A stretch of DNA of 11,131 nucleotides, from the NCBI GenBank assembly GCA_964546145.1, contig CAZJIU010000071.1, positions 1-11,131 of the forward strand. The letters are read 5' to 3'. Numbering within the stretch: position 1 is the stretch's first letter; every line of letters starts with the position of its first letter. Below are positions 6,740 through 11,131 of this stretch, piece after piece. The translations under genes were made by a program, and so were the position numbers. The notes under the pieces are model-generated. The model made no database searches, was not told where the DNA came from, and saw nothing but the letters and a program-made list of their open reading frames with translations. This stretch comes from CAZAKO01 sp964546145 (GTDB lineage Bacteria; Fidelibacterota; UBA2242).

Positions 6740-7105
6740 ATGAAAAAAAGTGGATCAGAAATTAAAAGAATTAATTTTTGGCAAATGATGTCCAATGTAA
6801 TTGTTGAAGGACTACGAAGAGGTCAAGCCCCAATTGTTTTAATTTTTTTTATTATCTTAGTGATGATTTTAAAAATGCAATCTAAAGATGTCACAATACT
6901 TATTTTCTCAATGTTAAAAAGCGTAAAACACGCATACGCTGTGGGATACATTATAGCAGCTATACTTTTTATATCTTACCCAATTGCTTTAAATAAAGTA
7001 CGATTAAAATATAAAAAAGAAATAAAACGTATTAGCGACGAAAGAAATGATCTTCAAAAGAAACTTATTGGACCAAAATTAATTAAATCTAGCTTGGAGG
7101 TATAA
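6740..7105 (+). CDS. Unrecognised small membrane protein with C-terminal coiled coil
   Basis: I do not recognise this 121-residue protein. Two hydrophobic helices are visible, at about residues 31-45 and 67-85. The following tail (KVRLKYKKEIKRISDERNDLQKKL, which in part reads as a heptad pattern) is a charged, probably cytoplasmic coiled coil. The N-terminus is basic and cytoplasmic in type. The start has only weak GATAAG upstream. Its TAA (7103-7105) touches the ATG of the next gene, so the two are translationally linked. Base use is clearly A+T-richer than in the genes from 8223 onward, which hints at acquisition from elsewhere. Confidence 0.6.
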   Translation: MKKSGSEIKRINFWQMMSNVIVEGLRRGQAPIVLIFFIILVMILKMQSKDVTILIFSMLKSVKHAYAVGYIIAAILFISYPIALNKVRLKYKKEIKRISDERNDLQKKLIGPKLIKSSLEV

Positions 7106-7648
7106 ATGGAGATATTAATATTCGTTGTAGTGATTTTATCTATATGGCATTATTCTTATGAATACATAATATTACCAGCAATTCACGACCACTATCGATT
7201 TATATTATTGGAATATCGCGATAAGATAAGAAAAATGAAAATAGAATGCAGACAATCATTTGATGACCAGGCATTTCTATATACTCAAGAGGCGGTAAAT
7301 AACTGGATTTCTTATATGACCATAGCTGATTTATCAGTTTTGTTAAAATTTAATTCAATTTATCGTCGAAATCCGCGCTTAAGACGTCAAATTGAAAAAC
7401 GATTATCTGTAATTAATAATATTGAGATTCCTGAAATAAAATCAATTTATCATGATATGATTAAAAAAATCAGTCTACTTCTTATTTTAAATAATGGTGG
7501 TTGGTTTCCATATATTGGTATATTTGTTTTACCTATTTTAATTTTAATATATATCATTACTAAGACACGAACGATTATTAAAAAATTTATTAATGAGTTC
7601 ATCGTTATCCCTGAACATGAAGCCATATGCTTGATAACAGCTAAATAA
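7106..7648 (+). CDS. Unrecognised membrane protein, partner of the preceding gene
   Basis: This 180-residue protein begins with a membrane helix or signal anchor (about residues 2-16). A charged, helical middle follows with a very basic patch (YRRNPRLRRQIEKRL, 86-100). A second hydrophobic stretch at about 119-152 includes IFVLPILILIYII. The tail is short and charged. GGAGG lies 6 bases before the ATG, which directly follows the stop of the upstream gene. Two membrane proteins encoded this tightly probably act together. The basic central patch could bind membrane phospholipid or nucleic acid. No family is recognised, and codons are A+T-rich like its partner. Confidence 0.65.
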   Translation: MEILIFVVVILSIWHYSYEYIILPAIHDHYRFILLEYRDKIRKMKIECRQSFDDQAFLYTQEAVNNWISYMTIADLSVLLKFNSIYRRNPRLRRQIEKRLSVINNIEIPEIKSIYHDMIKKISLLLILNNGGWFPYIGIFVLPILILIYIITKTRTIIKKFINEFIVIPEHEAICLITAK

Positions 7649-7774
7649 TATCAACACTATTTTAAAATCCTTTTTTAATATTTGCTTAATACCCGCTAAC
7701 CTTCTTATACCAACTCTATCCTTTTCTCGACGTATTTTCTGCATTGAAAACGCATATTTTTACCATTTTTAGTG
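7649..7774. other. Intergenic stretch after the small-gene cluster
   Basis: Nothing convincing is seen here. No clear terminator for the plus-strand genes is present; there is only an ATTTTAAAAT palindrome near a T run at about 7660-7677. Minus-strand frames exist but lack ribosome binding sites. Confidence 0.4.
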
Positions 7775-7810
7775 AAAACAAAAAATCCCTGAACATTTTT
7801 GATATTCAGG
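7775..7810 (-). terminator. Rho-independent terminator for the tRNA transcript
   Basis: On the minus strand CCTGAA (7805-7810) pairs with TTCAGG (7788-7793) across an 11-base loop. It is followed by GA and then TTTTTTGTTTT (7775-7785). It lies downstream of the tRNA and its damaged copy, so one transcript would run from about 8020 to about 7775. Confidence 0.65.
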
Positions 7811-7822
7811 AACTTGCGATTG

Positions 7823-7903
7823 TAGCGGTGCAGGGACTCCCAGCCTGCTCCCGATAGAAGTGAGGGCTGGCAGGGAACCCCGGACACGCGGAAATCCGCT
7901 TAG
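7823..7903 (-). pseudogene. Interrupted 3'-half copy of tRNA-Met
   Basis: Bases 7823-7839 are identical to 7946-7962 (acceptor and T-arm 3' side of the intact tRNA). Bases 7876-7892 are identical to 7964-7980 (T-arm 5' side, variable loop and anticodon-stem 3' strand). Between the two matches the copy carries 36 bases in place of the single base 7963, which falls in the T loop. Past 7892 the anticodon-stem pair is still visible (GCGGA-AA-TCCGC), but the 7-base anticodon loop is reduced to AA and the D arm and 5' acceptor are missing. It cannot work as a tRNA. It may be the trace of an integration or of tandem duplication, or a new RNA. Confidence 0.75.
7831..7876. repeat. Hairpin-forming insert flanked by CAGGGA repeats inside the tRNA copy
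   Basis: The insert is bordered by CAGGGA at 7831-7836 and 7871-7876, resembling a 6-base target duplication. Inside it CCAGCC (7840-7845) pairs with GGCTGG (7865-7870), and CTC (7848-7850) with GAG (7862-7864), giving nine pairs with a 2-base bulge around an 11-base loop. Such compact palindromes are typical of dispersed REP-like or miniature elements. Whether it recurs in the genome cannot be seen here. Confidence 0.55.
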
Positions 7904-7945
7904 GCTTTTGGGATAAAAACCTTTTCTTGTGAGAAATAAATTTAG

Positions 7946-8019
7946 TAGCGGTGCAGGGACTCGAACCCCGGACACGCGGATTATGATTCCGCTGCTCTAA
8001 CCGACTGAGCTACACCGCC
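7946..8019 (-). tRNA. tRNA-Met (anticodon CAU), elongator type
   Basis: The 74-base cloverleaf is complete. The acceptor GGCGGTG pairs with CACCGCT (G-U at the first pair) and A73 follows. The D arm is GCTCAGTCGGTTAGAGC. The anticodon stem GCGGA/TCCGC encloses the loop ATCATAA with CAT. The T arm is CCGGGGTTCGAGTCCCTG (the outermost pair is poor). CCA is not encoded; CTA follows. A CAU anticodon also occurs in initiator and Ile2 tRNAs. The paired first position excludes a typical bacterial initiator, and the overall sequence fits elongator Met better than Ile2. Confidence 0.93.
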
Positions 8020-8035
8020 GTTCAATAAGCGGCGC

Positions 8036-8064
8036 AATTTAATAATTCCGCTGTTTCGATACAA
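8036..8064 (-). promoter_or_regulatory. Promoter candidate for tRNA-Met
   Basis: On the minus strand TTGTAT (8059-8064) is followed after 17 bases by TAAATT (8036-8041). Transcription would start roughly 10 bases before the mature tRNA 5' end at 8019. The -10 hexamer matches that upstream of the response regulator. Confidence 0.5.
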
Positions 8065-8070
8065 TAACTA

Positions 8071-8188
8071 ATTCCGGCAACTACCATATAGCTATTTTCT
8101 TATGGTTAATTCAGATTTTGAGAGCGATTTCCTTGTGTATTTTCCCGTTGCACTTTTGCCTTGCATTGGTCAAATTCTTTGCCGGAAT
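8071..8188. repeat. Distant 10-base inverted repeat ATTCCGGCAA / TTGCCGGAAT
   Basis: ATTCCGGCAA (8071-8080) and its exact reverse complement TTGCCGGAAT (8179-8188) lie 98 bases apart between the tRNA promoter and the peptidase gene. They could pair in a leader transcript or bound a lost element. Nothing else, apart from the peptidase ribosome binding site near 8212, is seen in 8065-8222. Confidence 0.35.
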
Positions 8189-8222
8189 GAAAGAACGGAA
8201 CATAGTTATAAAAGGAGACGCG

Positions 8223-9827
8223 ATGCTTGACATCTTGAAAGTGATTTTGATCCTGAGTTTAGGCGGAATTAGTATATTTGCTCAAACGCCTGAAAAACCG
8301 GACTGGATTAACGGTTTTCCCGACGGCTGCACCTCGATTACGGTTGGACGGAAAGCCTCAGCCGATGGCTCGGTAATGACCTCCCATACTTGTGACAGTC
8401 ATCGCACGCGCAGCTGGCTTGATATCCAACCGGCGAAGACCTATAAAAAAGGTTCGATGCTGACTCTGGTTAAACGGGTGCCTTATGATTCGTTAGCGAT
8501 GCCGGCTTATCGGGATTCGGCGGTCGCGGAAATTCCCCAGGTGGAATCTACTTACGGTTTTATCAATACTGCTTATCCCTGTATGAATGAAAAACAACTG
8601 GCGATTGGCGAATCTACTTTCGGCGGACGGGAATCGCTGCACGAGCCGGAGCTGAACCTAATTGACTGTCCGCAGCTGGTGCGGCTGATGCTGGAGCGCT
8701 GCACTACCGCCCGGGATGCGATTAAGTTGGCTGGCGAATTATTACGGCAGTACGGCTGGAGTGATGAAGGTGAATGCCTGACGATCGCCGATACGAAAGA
8801 GGTCTGGCATTTCGAAGTAGTCGGACCCGGTAAAGGGAATAAGGGAGCCATCTGGGTCGCTCAGCGAGTTCCCGATGAGCACATTTCCGTCAATGCCAAT
8901 GGCAGCCGAATTCGGCAGATTGATCTTAAAAATCCTGATTTCTTTATGGCCTCGGAAAATGTCTTTCAAATTGCCCAGGATAGCGGTTGGTGGAAACCTC
9001 AAGACGGGCCTTTCGAGTGGGCTTATGCCTATGCCCCCGAGAGTCGGCTCTCCTTTGCCGCTCGCCGCCGGGAATGGCGGGTTTTCGATCTGGTTGCCCC
9101 GTCACTCAAACTCCATCCTGACGCGGAGAATTTCCCCTTTTCGGTCAAACCGGACACGTTAATCACGCTTGCCAAAATGGTTGCGATTTTTCAGGATTGG
9201 TATCAGGATACCGAATTTGACTTAGTGAAGAATATCAAATGGGAAAATCCCGCAACCGGCAAATATGAAATCTCACCCCTGGCTAATCCCTGGATGCCTT
9301 ATGATATGCTGACGCTTTTTAAGATCAACGGTGGTTGGGGAGCTTTGGGAGAGCGGCAGATCGCTCGCTGGTATACGATGTACGCAACCATTACTCAATC
9401 ACGCGATTTTTTACCGGATGAGGTTGGCGGTGTGGTCTGGCTGGCTTTTGATAATGTGGCATCATCAATTTATGTTCCTTTATATTGCGGTATTACCGAT
9501 GTTGCCAAACCCTATAAAACTCCCGGACGGACCAAGGGATTTACCCGCGAATCCGGCTGGTGGGCGTTCAACCGGGTGGGTACTATAGCCGCTCACCGCT
9601 GGGGTGATATGCATCGGGATGTCTGGGCTGTCTGGAGACCACTCCAGGCAGAATTAATTAAAAATCAGCCGTTGGTGGAAAATGAGGCTCAGAATTTAGT
9701 GCAGAAAAATCCCCAAAAGGCTCGGCAGTATCTGACCGATTATTCAATTCAGTGGGGCAACAAGGTCGTAGACCGAGCCTGGCAACTGGGTGATGAGCTC
9801 TGGACGAAATATGATGAGAAGTGGTAA
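8223..9827 (+). CDS. Secreted C69-family dipeptidase (PepD-like)
   Basis: This is a probable N-terminal-nucleophile cysteine peptidase of family C69, acting outside the cytoplasmic membrane on dipeptides or short peptides. The start at 8223 is preceded by AAAGGAG and gives a 534-residue protein with a Sec signal (MLDILKVILILSLGGISIFA) and a short propeptide. Family members cleave themselves so that a cysteine becomes the N-terminus; C36 in GCTSITVGRKASADGS fits that role. The conserved phrases YGFINTAYPCMNEKQLAIGE and SESTFGG-like ESTFGGRE further in also fit, as do length and the C-terminal WRPLQAEL. A longer frame from 8118 exists but lacks a ribosome binding site and would bury the signal. 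No neighbour on this strand is close, and it converges with the dehydrogenase. The family is clear; exact specificity is not. Confidence 0.92.
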   Translation: MLDILKVILILSLGGISIFAQTPEKPDWINGFPDGCTSITVGRKASADGSVMTSHTCDSHRTRSWLDIQPAKTYKKGSMLTLVKRVPYDSLAMPAYRDSAVAEIPQVESTYGFINTAYPCMNEKQLAIGESTFGGRESLHEPELNLIDCPQLVRLMLERCTTARDAIKLAGELLRQYGWSDEGECLTIADTKEVWHFEVVGPGKGNKGAIWVAQRVPDEHISVNANGSRIRQIDLKNPDFFMASENVFQIAQDSGWWKPQDGPFEWAYAYAPESRLSFAARRREWRVFDLVAPSLKLHPDAENFPFSVKPDTLITLAKMVAIFQDWYQDTEFDLVKNIKWENPATGKYEISPLANPWMPYDMLTLFKINGGWGALGERQIARWYTMYATITQSRDFLPDEVGGVVWLAFDNVASSIYVPLYCGITDVAKPYKTPGRTKGFTRESGWWAFNRVGTIAAHRWGDMHRDVWAVWRPLQAELIKNQPLVENEAQNLVQKNPQKARQYLTDYSIQWGNKVVDRAWQLGDELWTKYDEKW

Positions 9828-9862
9828 ATCTCTACTGTTTTATTTTTTATGACCGTGTTTTT

Positions 9863-10846
9863 TTAGTCCGGTACATTCCAGATAAATTTGCCGGTTTCTA
9901 AAAAATGAACGGTTTGCTGAACCGATTGTTCGGATTTGCGCTGCACCGACTCCTCGGTGTTGAAGGCATTATGCGGGGTAAGGATGACGTTTGGATATTG
10001 TGTGAGTAACTTGATTACTTTTAATTCAGAATCTTCAATCTCCAGGTTGCCGCGCAAGGCGCTGCCCAATTTATTTTCAAATGGATAAACATCCAAGGCA
10101 ACGCCGCTGAGAATTTCTTCGTCGAGCAGCCGTTTGAGGACGGAAGGCAATGACTGCTCACCGCGAGCGATATTGACAAAGATCGCTCCCTGTTTAGCAG
10201 TTTTCAGGCGTTGATAGTTAAAATAGTCGGTGTTTTCCGGGGTCAAATTCATGGCGGAGACGATAATGTCCGCTTGAGATAAAGTTGCGTCAAAATCAAC
10301 GTAATTCACGTCATCGTGTTTCTTGACAATATCAACACCGAGGACCGTCATCACTAATCCCCGACCGATCTTAACTACTTCGTAACCGATATTGCCAACG
10401 CCGACAACTAACAGAATTTTTCCTATACTTTCCCGACCGGTTAAGCCGTCCCGGTTGAAAGTCTGAAATTGAAGAGTTTGTTTAGGCAATTTGCGCATTA
10501 GTGCCATCCACAGCAGCAGGGCTTGTTCGGCGACCGACCGATTACAGTAAAGCGGCAGATAACCAAACTGGACAGTAGCGGGCGCCTTTTTTCGCAGCTG
10601 CTGAAAATAATCGAAGCCGGTGCTTCGGGTTAGTAAACCCTTAACCTGAGTCAACCAGGATTCCGGAATGACCGTCTGAGTGCGGGTTGAGATGAGTGGA
10701 GCGGGGGGGTTATTAGCGGTCGTCTCCTGGATCGTTTTCCAGCTGTGTCCGGCTTTGATGTTTGGCGGCAAATAAGCGGCGATCTGCTGCCATTCTTCTT
10801 CGAAGGCTTCGTAGAAATAAACTTCAAGAGGATAATTAGGTGACAT
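9863..10846 (-). CDS. NAD-dependent D-isomer 2-hydroxyacid dehydrogenase
   Basis: This 327-residue cytoplasmic enzyme should interconvert a D-2-hydroxy acid and its 2-keto acid. The Rossmann motif GVGNIG is at 149-154, with D172 at the end of the second strand, which favours NAD over NADP. The catalytic set is complete: R228 (NIARGE), E257 (LDVYPFE) and H292 (TPHNAFN). The substrate could be phosphoglycerate, glyoxylate, lactate or another acid; no ACT domain is present, which is against the long serA type. The ATG at 10846 lies 9 bases after the stop of the upstream aminotransferase gene, so the two are probably one operon and may act on consecutive keto/amino acid steps. No clear Shine-Dalgarno is seen. 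Confidence 0.93.
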   Translation of the reverse strand: MSPNYPLEVYFYEAFEEEWQQIAAYLPPNIKAGHSWKTIQETTANNPPAPLISTRTQTVIPESWLTQVKGLLTRSTGFDYFQQLRKKAPATVQFGYLPLYCNRSVAEQALLLWMALMRKLPKQTLQFQTFNRDGLTGRESIGKILLVVGVGNIGYEVVKIGRGLVMTVLGVDIVKKHDDVNYVDFDATLSQADIIVSAMNLTPENTDYFNYQRLKTAKQGAIFVNIARGEQSLPSVLKRLLDEEILSGVALDVYPFENKLGSALRGNLEIEDSELKVIKLLTQYPNVILTPHNAFNTEESVQRKSEQSVQQTVHFLETGKFIWNVPD

Positions 10847-10855
10847 TGGATTTTT

Positions 10856-11131
10856 CTATTTGCCGGATTTTGGAAGCAAATCTGCCAAACCGGCGCGGAA
10901 GCGGATTAATCCTTCCTTGATATTTTCCATACTGTTGGCATAAGAGAAGCGGACGAAATTTTCCATACCAAAAGCGGAGCCGGTGACCAACGAGATATGA
11001 GACTTTTCAAGCAGATAGAGACAAAGATCTGAAGTATTGGTAATTCCTTTGTCATTATTTTGCAGGTAATATGAGATATCCACCATGGTGTAGAAAGCGC
11101 CTTTAGGACGAATGCAGCTTACATGTGGAAT
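10856..11131 (-). CDS. Class I/II aminotransferase, C-terminal fragment (start beyond window)
   Basis: 91 codons are readable from the right edge to the stop at 10856. The piece has the small-domain sequence of PLP-dependent fold-type I aminotransferases: RPKGAFYTMVDIS, then a helix, GSAFGMENFVRFSYANSMENI and a final amphipathic helix. The arginine in FVRFSYA corresponds to the residue that binds the substrate carboxylate in the aspartate aminotransferase group. The PLP lysine and start are outside the window. It lies 9 bases upstream of the dehydrogenase gene on the same strand. An aspartate, alanine or related aminotransferase is likely, but the substrate cannot be told from this part. Confidence 0.88.
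   Translation of the reverse strand: MPHVSCIRPKGAFYTMVDISYYLQNNDKGITNTSDLCLYLLEKSHISLVTGSAFGMENFVRFSYANSMENIKEGLIRFRAGLADLLPKSGK

Noticed and set aside
7544..7744. Minus-strand frame of 66 codons overlapping the end of the second membrane protein
   Set aside because: It is partly a shadow of the plus-strand gene and has no ribosome binding site. It lies just downstream of the tRNA terminator.
7705..7975. Minus-strand frames of 60 and 68 codons crossing the tRNA and its copy
   Set aside because: They translate structural RNA and hairpin repeat sequence. Such frames are typical artefacts of tRNA and repeat regions.
8118..8222. In-frame extension of the peptidase to an ATG at 8118
   Set aside because: No ribosome binding site is seen there, and it would place 35 residues ahead of a good signal peptide. 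AAAGGAG supports the ATG at 8223.
9828..9862. Bidirectional terminator between the convergent peptidase and dehydrogenase genes
   Set aside because: T runs are present on the plus strand, but no stem of useful length was found before them.

Overview
The window looks like part of a chromosome from an uncultured Gram-negative bacterium of moderate G+C. An outer-membrane-type polysaccharide export protein, a bacterial tyrosine kinase/chain-length protein, secreted proteins with Sec signals and a tRNA gene lacking an encoded CCA end support this. Shine-Dalgarno sequences (GGAGG or AAGGAG) precede many genes. The overall gene style recalls the FCB group and neighbouring candidate phyla. That placement is an impression from protein style, not a demonstrated assignment.

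Region 1 (1-5572, minus strand) is a surface-polysaccharide and signalling block. In transcription order it holds a cyclic-nucleotide-binding/FHA protein (4811-5572), a closely following radical SAM protein (3637-4803), a single-domain response regulator with its own promoter candidate (3192-3572), a double-unit SLBB export protein (1876-3096) and a Wzc-like tyrosine autokinase cut by the left edge (1-1860). The last two form the expected export/copolymerase pair. The first three may sense a signal and tune the process, but this is inferred from position only.

Region 2 (5573-7648, plus strand) is a run of small, mostly unrecognised genes: a 57-residue two-CxxC zinc-ribbon-like protein, a structured leader with a possible 15-codon ORF, a STAS/SEC14-like protein, a 39-residue very basic protein with an internally repeated PHKRS motif, and two adjoining membrane proteins in visibly A+T-rich DNA. 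This looks like accessory DNA.

Region 3 (7649-8222) holds an elongator-type tRNA-Met(CAU) on the minus strand with a good promoter. Just downstream is a damaged copy of the 3' half of the same tRNA, interrupted in its T arm by a hairpin-forming insert, and then a Rho-independent terminator. This is the most unusual structure in the window.

Region 4 (8223-11131) is metabolic. A secreted C69-family dipeptidase (plus) converges on a D-2-hydroxyacid dehydrogenase and a partial class I aminotransferase (both minus, 9 bases apart), the latter two probably co-transcribed.

No CRISPR array, rRNA gene, transposase or integrase was seen. No complete new system can be claimed. The best candidates for novelty are the interrupted tRNA copy, the leader RNA with its small-gene cluster, and the CNB-FHA/radical SAM pair.
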